This document shows, in pieces, positions 1 through 9,943 of a stretch of 24,124 bases of DNA (positions within the stretch are counted from its first letter, which is position 1; every line of letters begins with the position of its first letter). Made by a program: the position numbers and the translations under genes. This DNA comes from Folioceros fuciformis. Its lineage: Eukaryota; Anthocerotophyta; Anthocerotopsida; Anthocerotales. The stretch spans positions 27,655 to 51,778 of the forward strand of contig JBNGIO010005939.1 of the NCBI GenBank assembly GCA_049999805.1, written 5' to 3'. The notes under the pieces were generated by a model that was given only the letters and a program-made list of their open reading frames with translations, searched no databases and was not told where the DNA came from.

Positions 1-775
1 CGCATCCGCCTTCCCGCCCCGGGGCCTGCACGGATTTCCGGATGCCCGCCCCACCCAGCCAAGCAGGGACAGGGAAAGGGCCAGGCCCAGGGCTCTGTCG
101 CATTCCGCCTCTCTTGAATGTGCTGCTGCTGCTGCAGCAATTGCAGCATCCGGACGCACCGAAGCCGGGATCGCACCAGCTAGCGGCATCGGGGCAGGCA
201 GCCGCCATGCCCACGCGTGGATGCAGCAGCTAGCAGGGGAGGCAGGAGCGGGAGCCGGAGGAGCAAGGCACGGCAAGGCCCAAGCACAAGCAGCAGCAGC
301 AGAGGCGGCTCCGCCTCTGCTCCCTCGCCGCTCATGTCTCCTTGTGGACCCTGCGTTACGGGAATTGAGCGCGCCTGTACCACGCCTGCTTCATGCAAGA
401 CTACTCCGGGGCTCGGCTAGACTACAGCGCCCACCTCCACGGCCGCCAGGCACAGAAGCAGAGGCAGACAGCACAAGGCACCAGGCATTGCTGGGCTCAA
501 AGATAGCAATCGGATTTTCAAGACCTCGCCCTGCGAGGACGGCCTTCCACTTCGCCCGACGCCGGACGCCTCTCGCTGGACGCTGGACGCCGGCCGCCGG
601 CTTCAGAGGCTCTCACGGACTAGAGTGTCTCCCTTGTGCAAGAAGCTCTGTGAATTGCGCAGCCGCGCTCCGGGACTAAAAGAAGCGTAGGCCACTTCCA
701 CGACCTTTTGTTCACACTCTGCGGCCGCGCTGTCGGCTCCATTTTCTTTCTCATTCCAGCCTTTCCTTCCAGTTT

Positions 776-802
776 CTGCTGCTGCTGCTGCTGCTGCTGC
801 TG
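776..802 (+). repeat. (CTG)9 microsatellite
   Basis: Nine perfect CTG units lie in the region upstream of the MYB gene. Shorter CTG/CAG runs occur near 121-135 and 291-303. They generate spurious poly-Ser, poly-Cys and poly-Ala open frames. Confidence 0.95.
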
Positions 803-1203
803 GCCCCATCAGATTCTGCACTCCACCAGTCTGCGAATGCCCGCACCTGGCTGTGACTCCCTCCCCTTCCTGCCTCTACCACTCCGACCACACTTGCTTC
901 TTGCGGGCTCCCCGGCTCTGCCTTCGACCTCATGCTGCTCCTTCTTTCACGCCCATTCCTAAAGACTGCTTCCCTCCCTGCGTCGCCACTACACGCCTAG
1001 TCTCGCTACCTTCAAAATTTGGCCACCAAATCTCTTACTTCTTTGCGTGCTACTTGGCCGCCCTCCCGACTCTCCCACCACTCTCTGCGCTTCTTTATCC
1101 ACCTTCTTCCTCCCGTCTTCTTTCCAGTCCTACGTTTCCACTTGTAGCAAGCGCACACCCACTTCCTCTGCCTCTTCTCATCTGCGCATTGAGTAACCCT
1201 GGC

Positions 1204-1209
1204 ATGTAG
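1204..1209 (+). promoter_or_regulatory. Minimal upstream ORF (ATG-TAG) ahead of GAMYB
   Basis: ATGTAG is a start codon followed directly by a stop. It is the last ATG before the MYB start at 1538. If the transcript begins upstream of 1204, ribosomes would meet this start-stop element first. Minimal AUG-stop elements are known to stall ribosomes in some plant mRNAs. Whether this one is transcribed is unknown. Confidence 0.3.
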
Positions 1210-1270
1210 ATATTGCATCGGAGTAGCAGGATTTGGGGGCCTCCGGATCTGCACCACCACAGGCTCGGCC

Positions 1271-1312
1271 TCCGACCCCGACCCCGACCTCGACTCCGAC
1301 TCCGACTCCGAC
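1271..1312 (+). repeat. Hexanucleotide repeat, 7 x YYCGAC
   Basis: Seven 6-bp units (TCCGAC, CCCGAC, CTCGAC variants) in perfect register lie in the probable 5' leader, about 225 bp before the MYB start codon. Confidence 0.9.
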
Positions 1313-1537
1313 GCTCATCCACATCTTGCTGCTACAATCAATTGGCCTCCACAGCAGCAGGTGCAACACCACCACCCTCAGCAGCGACCCACCAGCACCT
1401 GCCTGCTGGCTCACCATCCTCTTCTTCCATCGCCACCGGATTCCTCTGGACATCCCTTATCCGTAAGAATTGAGCGGTGCACGTGGGGCCAGGGAGCCCC
1501 AGCCAAGTTCCTGCTTGCCTTCCACCAATTTTCCTCC

Positions 1538-4083
1538 ATGGACACACTGGACTTGGCACCCGAGTTCCAGGATGAGGTTATGGGAACGCTGAAGAAGGGG
1601 CCCTGGACCTCGGCGGAGGATGCTATCCTCATTGCCTACGTCACCAAGCACGGAGAGGGCAACTGGAACTCGGTGCAGAAGCATTCAGGCCTCTTCCGCT
1701 GTGGCAAGAGTTGCAGGCTTCGTTGGGCCAACCATCTGCGACCCAATTTGAAAAAGGGGGCTTTCACCACGGAGGAGGAGCGCATGATCATCGAGCTCCA
1801 TGCCAAGCTCGGCAACAAGTGGGCACGGATGGCTGCTCAGGTACCCACCCACCTCTGTCCCTTGCTCTTCCATCATCCCTAGCCTACCACACTGCAATGT
1901 TTCCAGCTTCCTCCTCCCTATCGATCCACTTTTGTACCTCTATTTAATGCAACGACTAACACCAGCATCGTGTTTGTTTTCGTCTGCGTTCTCTATGTGT
2001 CCGCCGCCACACCAGCTCCCAGGACGCACAGACAACGAGATCAAGAATTATTGGAACACTCGAATCAAGCGTCTCATGCGAGCAGGCCTGCCAGTCTATC
2101 CTTCCGACATGCCGTCACCGTCGTCTAGAGTGCAAATCCAGGGAGGACCAGGAGGAGCAGGACCAGGACCGGGACCGGGACCAGGAGGGAACAACAGCGC
2201 TCACTACAACATTTTTGATGTTGCTTCTCATGCAGCTGGCTCGGATGGGTGCATGAGTATGAGCTCCGGGGCCGCTGCCGACTCCGACTGTGTACCTGCA
2301 GATCTTGTGCCCAGTCCCACTGGAAGCGGGAACGTTAACGGGCTGCCTCCTCATCCCTCAGCTCTGCCACAGGACTACCATGGATCTGTGCAGACCCACA
2401 GCCAGCTCAACCTGGCAGCAGCTCTCCACGCAGGCACCACATGCCACAGCCATGTCATGAGGAGCAGCTGTTCTTCCACGGGGATCACAGGGCCACCTGC
2501 GCCTGGAGATATGCACCATCCCAGCCTCAGCTCTGTCGTGACTCAGGCTGTCAACTCTCCAGCTCTCAGGGCGGCAATGCAGGCAGACAGCCCCATGCGC
2601 CGCATTAAGAGAGCTCGGGATGCAGCGGCTATGGCGGCAGTGGCAGCCAGCGTGGTGCCCAACGGAGCTGCGGGAGGGCCGGGCTCGGCTGGGGCGGCTT
2701 CCACCATACTCTCCTTCCCGCAGCTGTCAGACGAGAGCAGCAAGACTGTGCCGCCGTATCTGAAAGCTCGTCGAACGTGTGGTCGCAACTCCATGAGAAT
2801 GGCCTCCTTCGCCGGCTTCACCTATGACCCAGATCCTCACGACAGCACGGTGGCGGGCAGCCACCTCCAAGATGCCATGGCAAGCATGGCTGGTGCATCA
2901 GCCCAGCGATTTCATCTGTCTAGTGGAGGAGGCAGTAGCCATGGCCACCACCATTTCTCTACTTCTAGGCCCACCTCGGGCCTGCTGAAGATGGAGCTCC
3001 CCTCAAGCCAATCTGCAGAGTCTGCGGACAGCGCAGGCACGCCCCATGCCAGTTCCGCCCTGACCAGCCCCTTCACTGCTACGTCCTTCTCTCTGTCCAA
3101 CCATTTGCTGTCATCAGAGGCTGACAGCTTCGGTTCTAACAGCAACAGCTTCGCCTCCAACAACAACAACAACAGCAGCATCTTGGAGGCGTTGCTGCAG
3201 GAGGCGCAGTCTATGGACGGGCTCGGGCTCAGTGATCAGGCGCGCTTGGACCTTGCTGATCAACTACTAGTGCTGAGCTCGTCGAGCAACAACCCAGGTG
3301 TGGAAGTTGGAGCCAATGCCATGATGATGAGTCCACACAAGAGTCGATGGCAAGAAGACAGCGATCCCACAACTCCTCTGGGCGGCCGGGCCTTTTCAGT
3401 TTTCAGTGAGGAGACTTCCCCCAACTGTGGAGCCGGCAACTGGGAGGAGTCATCCACACTCCAGTCACCTCTAGTCGGTAGAGCACACTACTAGCAGCTC
3501 CACGATCATTCTCATTCCACTCTGCACTTGTTGCGGTGTTTTCTTGCTTTCAGTACTAGTTATTTATGCTTAACTTGACTGACACGTCTGGCGCATGCAC
3601 AAGTCCTAAAACAAAATCTGTATCGCTTGTTTCTCAGGAATCAAGACGGAAGACAATGGAGAGGCGGCGCCCTGTGCTGTGTACGTGACAGACGAAGAGA
3701 TGTCGACTCTGCTGGACTTCGCCAGGGAGGCAGCTCCTGTGACAGAGTGGTATACCCCGACGTCTGAAGGTCCATATTCCATGGGCAACAACCTGGTGGC
3801 CCAAGCCCAGGCTTGTGCTGCATCCCTCAATGATGCTTTCGGTGCAGCTTTCAGCCAGGATGTGGGCAACGCCGGGCTGGAACACATGGCTCCCGCCACA
3901 GTTGGAAACCATGTGTGGGAGCTGGGTTCCTGCCCTTGGAACAACTTATCGGGTGCTTGCCAGCTTGGGGACTTGATACAGGACTGCAGACCCGCCCACC
4001 ACTCTATGCTTGCTGCTGACCAGATGCATAATGACCCATGTGCTATATATAATCAAGCAAATCTAGATTATTGTCGCCAGTGA
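1538..4083 (+). CDS. GAMYB: GAMYB-type R2R3-MYB transcription factor (3 coding exons)
   Basis: Nuclear DNA-binding regulator. In land plants GAMYB proteins act in anther/tapetum or spore development, downstream of gibberellin in seed plants. Coding exons are 1538-1840, 2016-3477 and 3638-4083. The introns (175 and 160 bp) start GT and end AG, and the splices keep frame (phases 0 and 1), giving 736 residues. R2 spans about residues 18-70 with Trp 23, 43 and 63. R3 spans 71-122 with Phe76 replacing the first Trp, then Trp95 and Trp114. The stretch KKGPWTSAEDAI and the R3 end LPGRTDNEIKNYWNTRIKR match the GAMYB subgroup. C-terminal blocks ILEALLQEAQ (490-499) and STLLDFAREA (from 611) resemble conserved GAMYB boxes, and exon 2 encodes the miR159/319-site motif MELPSSQ (427-433). 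Low-complexity Gly-Pro, Ser and Asn runs fill the middle. ATG 1538 is the first in-frame ATG, with G at +4. The DNA-binding assignment is very secure; the exact N-terminus is less so. Confidence 0.93.
1841..2015 (+). other. GAMYB intron 1
   Basis: The donor is CAG|GTACCC after codon 101 and the acceptor is CACCAG|CTCCC. Removing it joins the two halves of MYB repeat R3 (AAQ to LPGRTD) without changing frame. The upstream frame would otherwise end at a TAG in the intron. Confidence 0.92.
2992..3012 (+). promoter_or_regulatory. miR159/miR319 target site in GAMYB exon 2
   Basis: The 21 bases differ at three positions from the well-known miR159 site of Arabidopsis MYB33 as I recall it. Shifted one base left, they differ at about four positions from perfect complementarity to miR319. 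The core GGAGCTCCC is fully paired. It lies in frame over the codons for MELPSSQ, which is where GAMYB genes carry this site. The expected outcome is post-transcriptional silencing of the mRNA by miR319/miR159. Confidence 0.85.
3478..3637 (+). other. GAMYB intron 2
   Basis: The donor is GTCG|GTAGAG and the acceptor is TTTCTCAG|GAATC, phase 1. Without splicing the exon 2 frame stops at 3492-3494. With splicing it enters a frame that encodes GIKTEDNGEAAP and then the conserved LLDF block, ending in TGA at 4081-4083. Confidence 0.85.
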
Positions 4084-5443
4084 GGTATATTTAAGTTTGT
4101 TCTTAATCGTGAGGAACACTTTGGCCCTAAGCTTGTGTTTATTGCTGTCAGCAAAATAGCTTGCTCCCTTCTACACCCTTGGCTTCTCAAGTTCCTGCAT
4201 GTACAAAATTTGTGGTCTGCTGGCTTCTAACATAGAAGCACAAATTATAGGATTGCCGGCACGTCTTTTGCTTGCACGTCATTAACAATGTCATGAATCA
4301 GCAGTGAGCTTCAAGGGCCTTCCTGCGTCGTATTACAGTTTTGTGAAACATTTTAAGCTACTACTACCTAGCAAAGATGTATGTGAATATCTAGTGTTGA
4401 TTTGCACACTAAATATGAGACATTCTAGCAATCTATCTTCAGTTAACGTCGTAGGACTAGACTGACTGGATCATGCCCAAGATCGCTCTTCTCGAGGCCG
4501 CCGGTTGCAATCCACCCCAGGCCTGTAGATCTGTGCGTTCCGACTGCACATCTGGCTAGCAGAGTAGCTGCCACGCCTCGTGCAAGAGGCAGGTGGTCGG
4601 CGCTCGCTGGGGATGGAGAACTCCCTACTCAAAGAAGGCCCACATGTTACATGATGGTCGCCTAGGCAGAGGCTGCCAACTCTCAAGGATTTGTGTGGAG
4701 GCAGCCAGCCACAGCCAGCCAACACGTCATAATTGAAAGGATCCCAACAGTCCGTAGACCAGCCCCCGCTTCCCCCTCCCATCTCTTGCAGCACTATATG
4801 TACTGCGCGCTGGCTCGCTGGCTGTGCCAGTCTTTCTCTCTCTCTCTCTGCGAATCGTCTGTGTACAAGTATCTGTGTACCTTGCACGATACCGATTGTG
4901 CCCAGCTAGCAAATTGTCCAGGTCTGTTGTAGGGTAGTGATGAGCCAAAGAATGGTAGCAACACCTGCGGCAACACGATACAAATAGCACGGATCCGAGG
5001 GTTAATCCCAGGACGATTCCACACTAGGAAGTCTTGTTTCCTGCATGGTGGAGTCGCCTTCGTTCTTAGTTAACCTTTTCCAGCAGTCTTCTGCATGTGT
5101 GGTTTGCTACAATACACCGGGTCCATACGGTTCGGCATTCCAGTACTAACCGTAGATCCGGCAGTTGCGATTTGAGGTCATCTGTCTTGGAGCGGAAGAA
5201 ACTCAGCAAGACCTCAGTCTCGGACCGACGGTCCAACATTACCACGGACATGAGACAAAAACGGGTCCTCGGTCCTTCGGTCTAAGCTAGGAACCTGCAT
5301 GGCAAAAGCCCCGGCGTAGGGCTCCCATTTCTTCCTTTCTTTAACAGATGGGGGGGAGGAACATCGCAGAAGAAGACATTCTCACTTTCCTCTGTACTGT
5401 AGTTTTACATTGTGTACGGCGAGCCAGCCTGTCTTCAGACTCA
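4084..5443. other. Intergenic region between two convergent genes
   Basis: This stretch must hold the 3' untranslated regions of both the MYB gene (from the left) and the hydrolase gene (from the right). It is moderately AT-rich up to about 4480, then mixed. A short CT microsatellite lies near 4834-4850. No canonical AATAAA is obvious, and no open frame looks genuine. Confidence 0.6.
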
Positions 5444-7449
5444 TCAGACAGGCACAGCTTCCCCTACAGACCCACTAAATGTGCCTAGGAATTCTTTGAT
5501 GATGGCAAGAGTTTCTTCGATCTTTTCTTCGTGGGGCAAATGACCGCAATTCTTGATGAGCTTGAACTGTGCTTTTGGGAAGACCTTGGCCAACCGCTCA
5601 GCGTTCCATGGAGGAACTATTCGGTCCGAGTCTCCAGTCACGACCAAAACTTCAGACACAACAAGGACAACGAAATAGTATGAGGTTCCTGCAACAAACA
5701 CAAACCCTACACACTTCCTCGACAGACCACTCCATCGAACGCTCGTGTACAGCAGCAAGCAACACTAAACTGGTAGACCATCCCATTTCACAAGTACCTG
5801 GACAGGTAATTTCGTTCAGCCTCTGACTCAAAGGCCGCTCCCCGTCAGAGCCAGCTGCAAGTGATATCACAAATTCCAGCAGGGCCTTATCCCAGTCTCT
5901 GCATCCCAGCGGCTACAAAACAGCGAGACCTGTTAAAGAGGTGACTCATTTGAGCGCGTTCCGCTTCTTCAAGGATAACGAAGTCACGCCTTACCTTTGT
6001 GTAACCATCCATCACATAGTCATCTGCCTTGAGTGGGTCAAACCAAGCATACCGCACAATCCACCGCCCACCCTTGTCCATTACAAATCGCAGCTGCAAC
6101 ACGTGGGTCCCAGTGTTATAACTCTCCTCTGAACACCAAACACAAACAGGTGAAGGACAAACCTCCCCCTTTTAAGATGAGGCCAATCGGACACTTACCA
6201 GCGATACGGCAAGGCTTGTTCGCAGAAGCCACGCCAGGGATTTCTTCAGGAGAAGCAGGAGGCCCCCGAAAAGACAATTGAAGAACCCTACAAGAGCAAG
6301 AGCAACTCCCACCAATGCACTCCAGACAGTAGAGAGACCTGTCAGGACACTGTTTTGCTTCTTTGGCAGTGATTCTTGCTGTACCGAATCATTTCGACTC
6401 TCGACTGCTCGAACAAATTGATTGACAACCAGCGGGGCTATCAAAGCTGGTGCCAGCATAACAATAGCCGCCACTCGCTCTGGCGCTTCCAAGTAGGCAT
6501 TAGCTGCCACAATACAGCCTGCTGAATGCCTGCCGCCTTCCACACAGCCCAGATTGATGTGCAGCTGTCAGCAGCAGAATACAAGGCAGAGTATGGAAAC
6601 AATTCACTACGATAAAGAACGGGCCAAAGTCTTCTCAACCAAGCACTCAGGACCCGTTACAAAAAGGGAGGCCTACCCAATCAGAATAGCTTGCTGGGAC
6701 TGCAGTAGATCGATGAAAGAAAGAGCAGCCGCTGAAGAAAACCCGAGGCTGTAAGGGTTCAGAAGGGAATTGTCCCCTTTCGCTGCAGCTTTCTCCCGAG
6801 CTCCAGCAGTACCTCTACTAAAGGGATGCGCTGCACGCGACGTCAGACCAAAAGCTGGCCTATCAAACGCAACCACTCTACTGTGCAGAAGCTTGGCTAG
6901 CGGCCTCATAATCCTCTCGTAGGAAAATAGGCTGGCACCGAATCCATGTAGCAAAATGGCCGGCAGCGAATTGTTTCTGTCCACTGCACCATCCTCGACA
7001 GTGATGCTCACCTCTGCCAAATCTGCTGTGACACGCTGCGGCCCAAAGGAAGCAGAAGGAGTCACTTCCGGATCATTAGGATGAGACACCTTGTAGTGAA
7101 GTTGGACGCCGCAGAAGTCGGCAAATTGACTGTCAGGGTCCGCGAGCTGCCAAGGGTCCATGAGTTGAGATTGATCTATGCCCGCCACAGACTTCTTCAG
7201 CTTCTTGGAAATTGATCGTTCCCACCCTTCAGACACTGAATCTACACCCTCCACCCACGCATCAGATGATCCATCACTCCAAGAAGCAGCGCCATTGCTT
7301 GAAGAGCATACCACTACAGAACTCAAATCCGAACTTCTCCCGCTCTGTTTCGGATGGGGAAAGAAAAGGCGGGAGGTCTGGAACAACGGCGTCTCATCAG
7401 ATAAACCCACAGATTCAGATCTCTCCTTTGACCAGCTCCCGGAAGCCAT
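5444..7449 (-). CDS. Alpha/beta-hydrolase fold protein (5 exons)
   Basis: Probable serine esterase or lipase-like hydrolase, substrate unknown. Exons on the - strand are 7449-6677, 6529-6199, 6126-5995, 5912-5798 and 5649-5444. All introns read GT-AG, phases agree, and the total is 518 residues ending in TGA. The oxyanion-hole motif HGFG is at 168-171. The nucleophile elbow GHSAG is at 258-262 (Ser260) and is formed across the first splice. The acid is likely Asp457 or Asp459 in TGDSDRIVPP, and the catalytic His487 is in NCGHLPHEE. A strongly hydrophobic segment (about 319-352, extending to 368) sits in the cap region and could anchor it to a membrane. DYVMDGYTKPL followed by WDKALLEF resembles a plant hydrolase subfamily of unassigned function. 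ATG 7449 has an in-frame stop three codons upstream. The N-terminal 110 residues are Ser-rich and could include a targeting peptide. Confidence 0.9.
5650..5797 (-). other. Hydrolase intron 4
   Basis: The donor is TGTCCAG|GTACTTG and the acceptor is TCTGAAG|TTTTGG, phase 1, 148 bp. The splice joins the NEITCP strand to VLVVTGDSD, the normal run-in to the catalytic acid. Confidence 0.85.
5913..5994 (-). other. Hydrolase intron 3
   Basis: The donor is ACAAAG|GTAAGG and the acceptor is TTTTGTAG|CCGCTG, phase 0, 82 bp. The splice joins GYTK to PLGCRDWDKALLEF. Confidence 0.85.
6127..6198 (-). other. Hydrolase intron 2
   Basis: The donor is CGCTG|GTAAGTG, phase 0. The acceptor region reads CAGAGGAG, so three AG positions lie within 8 bases. 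Only the second and third keep frame, differing by one Glu. I use the second. Confidence 0.75.
6530..6676 (-). other. Hydrolase intron 1
   Basis: The donor (- strand) is ATTGG|GTAGGC and the acceptor is GGCGGCAG|GCATTC, phase 2. The splice creates the Gly of the catalytic GHSAG motif, which strongly supports the model. Confidence 0.9.
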
Positions 7450-8147
7450 GGACTGTTACAGTTGGCTCAAGATTCACTAATCTAAGACCCCCAGTGCAAA
7501 TCCCTCACCTCAAGTCGGCTGCGACATCAGTGACACCAGCTGACCATAAGGTCAAAAAGTCCAACAACAGAACCCAACAAACTCCGATCCAGGCAAGATG
7601 ACGGACGCGGAATGCGCACACAGGAGAGCAGAAGCAGCTGGGGTGAGGAAACGTACACCGCAATGTGAGAGTGCTACACGGCACGACAATGCTGATGACG
7701 ACGGAGAAGACCACGCAGCTAGCTGCAGCGCCACGGCTGCGAACCCACCAACTGTGAAGCACGCCATGCCGCCACCTGAGGTCAGAATGAGGTCATACAC
7801 TTACACAACGTTACCAAGAAGGTCCCTAACTCCGATAGCAGCAACACAGGAAAAACTACAGGTCTTCTCGGTAGGACGCAAAAGCCGGGATTTATCTGAC
7901 CCATGTATGTGCATATCTTAGCGACTTCGTCATCACGCAACATAAAATAAAATACTGGGATTTTAAATCATGTCTTCCTCATACGCCCCTTGGGAGGGTT
8001 GTTCCCTCCCAATCTCATCATATCATATATACCATCTCCAGCAAGATACCTTTTAAAGGTACCTTTGTACCTTTGTAGAGCACAGAATTAGAGTACTGCA
8101 TGAGAGTAGTGTGTGAGAAAATAATAGAAGCTATTTTATTTTTTATT
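7450..8147. promoter_or_regulatory. Upstream flank of the hydrolase gene, no gene seen
   Basis: The part next to 7450 probably holds the promoter and 5' leader of the leftward hydrolase gene. Composition falls from mixed to AT-rich after about 7920, where the repeat-rich block begins. Open frames on both strands around 7505-7921 have no recognisable protein character. Confidence 0.45.
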
Positions 8148-8375
8148 ATTGAAAGAAAAAGATAGAAAGTCGCATTTACTCCAAAGATTTGGAGGAACAA
8201 CCTTCTAAATCTTTGGTGGAACAACCCAAGCAAGGCCAAAAGGGATACCAGCCCTTGAACATCATTCTCAAAAACTACCTATTGTTCCCAAAATGTCATG
8301 ACATCGAATAACAAAAGGCTTACCTATCAATGTTGAAGAAGCTACTTGACCTGCGCTTGTTGTTCTTAAAACAGT
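8148..8375 (+). repeat. Diverged third copy of the inverted-repeat family
   Basis: By eye this aligns along its length with the right arm of the inverted repeat at 10968-11200, in the same orientation. Shared blocks include ATTGAAA, TACTCCAAAGATT, GGAGGAACAACC, CAAAATGTCA, AATAACAAAAGGC and ACCTGCGCTTGT. It also holds a local duplication of the AGATTTGG..GGAACAACC segment. It shows the arm sequence is an interspersed repeat and not unique to one locus. Confidence 0.7.
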
Positions 8376-8442
8376 AACAAACACAAATAACAATAAAGTT
8401 TTGGTGTTAGAGAGTGGTGCCCGAGAAACTACATGTAAAGTT

Positions 8443-8612
8443 GTAGCCTAAAGTAAGTAAAAGCATCTCTTTGTCAGGTAGGAAGACGCTTGACCTGTGC
8501 TTGTTGTAGCCTAAAGTAAGTAAAAGCATCTCTTTGTCATGGTAAGAAGGTGCTTGACCTATGCTTGTTGTAGCCTAAAGTAAGTAAAAACATCTCTTTG
8601 TCATGGTAGGAA
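8443..8612 (+). repeat. Tandem repeat, 63-64 bp unit, 2.7 copies
   Basis: Units start at 8443, 8506 and 8570 with GTAGCCTAAAGTAAGTAAAA. Each full unit ends in the CTTGACCT..GCTTGTT block also found in the repeat at 8148-8375, from which the array may have been seeded. Confidence 0.9.
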
Positions 8613-8935
8613 CATGCAAATGGAAACCCAAATATTAGCAGCCTTTGATCATTATCAAATGAGCATGTTATCATAGATGAGAGTATGATATGAGGCACCC
8701 ATAGTGATGCATCAAATGGTGACAAGGCATGGTAACTTGATTAGAGAATGTCTTGAAGGAGAACGATCGAATTATGTGGCCACTCTATAACTATTTGGTT
8801 GACCAAGCAAGGTTGCAAATATGCCAGTCTCTTGAAGTATTTACCCCAATTGAATCATCCACTCATTCTAAGCAGCCAACACTTGCACCATTAAGAGGGC
8901 CTCTCCACTCTCGTTAGCCATCTCACTAGTCACCT
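8613..8935. other. AT-rich intergenic DNA
   Basis: No gene, RNA or repeat structure was recognised here. Confidence 0.5.
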
Positions 8936-9114
8936 CTACTCCCTTAACACCTCATTTGGAGATTTAGGTTCTTATACCACTATAACATCTCTACACCTCT
9001 ACGGTGACAAACTTTACTCCCTATGTTTCTACTCCTTTAATACCTCATTTGGAGATTTAGGCTCTTATACCACTATAACATCTCTACACCTCTACAGTGA
9101 CAAACTTTACTCCC
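8936..9114 (+). repeat. Tandem duplication, 93-bp unit, 2 copies
   Basis: Copies start at 8936 and 9029 and differ at only a few bases, for example CCCTTAACACC versus CCTTTAATACC. They share the sequence up to CAAACTTTACTCCC. Confidence 0.9.
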
Positions 9115-9253
9115 GAAAGACATATTTGTATAGTTAAGCTTCAACACATCAAATAAGTAGTTTCCTACTAACTTTATCTTATACTATACTCTAATTATGA
9201 CTATTAAATAGATAATTTCATGCCAAGCCTAACTTGTACTATACTCTAGCTAT

Positions 9254-9676
9254 GAACCATGTACATAGAACTAAATACCCACTAGTGTACAATAGAACGA
9301 ATGAACCATGATGTAAAACTAAAGACCCACTATTGCAAAATAGAATGAATGAGCTATGTACGTAAACTAAAGACCTACTAATGCACAATAGAAGNNNNNN
9401 NNNNNNNNNNNNNNNNNNNNNNNNNNNNNNNNNNNNNNNNNNNNNNNNNNNNNNNNNNNNNNNNNNNNNNNNNNNNNNNNNNNNNNNNNNNNNNCTAATG
9501 CACAATAGAAGGAACTACGCATACAAAACCAAAGTCCTATTAATGCACAATAGAGAGAACCATGCATGCAAAACCAAAGTCCTATTAAAGCACAATAGAG
9601 GAAACTAAAGGCCTACTAATGCACAATAGAAGGAACCATGCATGCAAAACCAAAGGCCTACTAATGCACAATAGAA
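9254..9676 (+). repeat. Minisatellite of about 45-bp units spanning an assembly gap
   Basis: Imperfect units contain CTAATGCACAATAGAA, then AACCATGCATG, then AAAACCAAAG. At least eight copies are visible on the two sides of the run of N. Units decay towards the left edge. Confidence 0.85.
9395..9494. other. Assembly gap (100 N) inside the minisatellite
   Basis: Exactly 100 N, a conventional placeholder length. The real array size is unknown. The same repeat unit flanks both sides. Confidence 0.97.
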
Positions 9677-9943
9677 TCAACATACACAACTAAATCTTAG
9701 GTCATCCGTGTAGAATCATAACACCTATAGTAAAGTATATTTGCTTATTACAATGACTATTTGTAATGACATTGGAATGTTTTACACCAAAAGTGACCCG
9801 TCATTATTTTTGAAGCAACAATTTATTACCCATTTTTGTGAGCACGTCATCATCAACCCCCAGGTTGGGTAGTGCAAGTGCCAAAGTCCATAAGTATTCT
9901 CCCTTGTAAGACGGGCATACTTTCATCCCCTTGCTCTTGAGAC

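Larger units (their letters stand above)
1..1537 (+). promoter_or_regulatory. GAMYB upstream region and probable 5' leader
   Basis: No gene is supported here. The stretch is GC- and pyrimidine-rich, with many CAG/CTG and CCG-type simple repeats and several open frames on both strands that look like composition artefacts. The last few hundred bases are probably the 5' untranslated leader of the MYB gene at 1538. No ATG occurs between 1210 and 1537, and the next ATG upstream (1204) is followed at once by TAG. I see no convincing TATA box, and the transcription start and any leader intron cannot be placed by eye. The coding frame continues open upstream of 1538 to at least 1361, but without an ATG. 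Confidence 0.5.

Noticed and set aside
221-679. 152-codon Arg/Ala-rich open frame upstream of GAMYB
   Set aside because: Driven by GC-rich composition and CAG runs, with equal open frames on the other strand and no motif.
1361-1537. Possible 59-residue N-terminal extension of the MYB protein
   Set aside because: The frame is open but has no ATG; it begins only at a GTG. The first in-frame ATG is 1538.
4471-4887. 138-codon open frame on the - strand
   Set aside because: Cys/Arg/Ser-rich with no recognisable domain, and it lies between two convergent genes where 3' UTRs are expected.
7598-7921. 107-codon + strand open frame starting MTDAECAHRR
   Set aside because: It overlaps the expected promoter of the hydrolase gene, has competing frames on the other strand and shows no domain.
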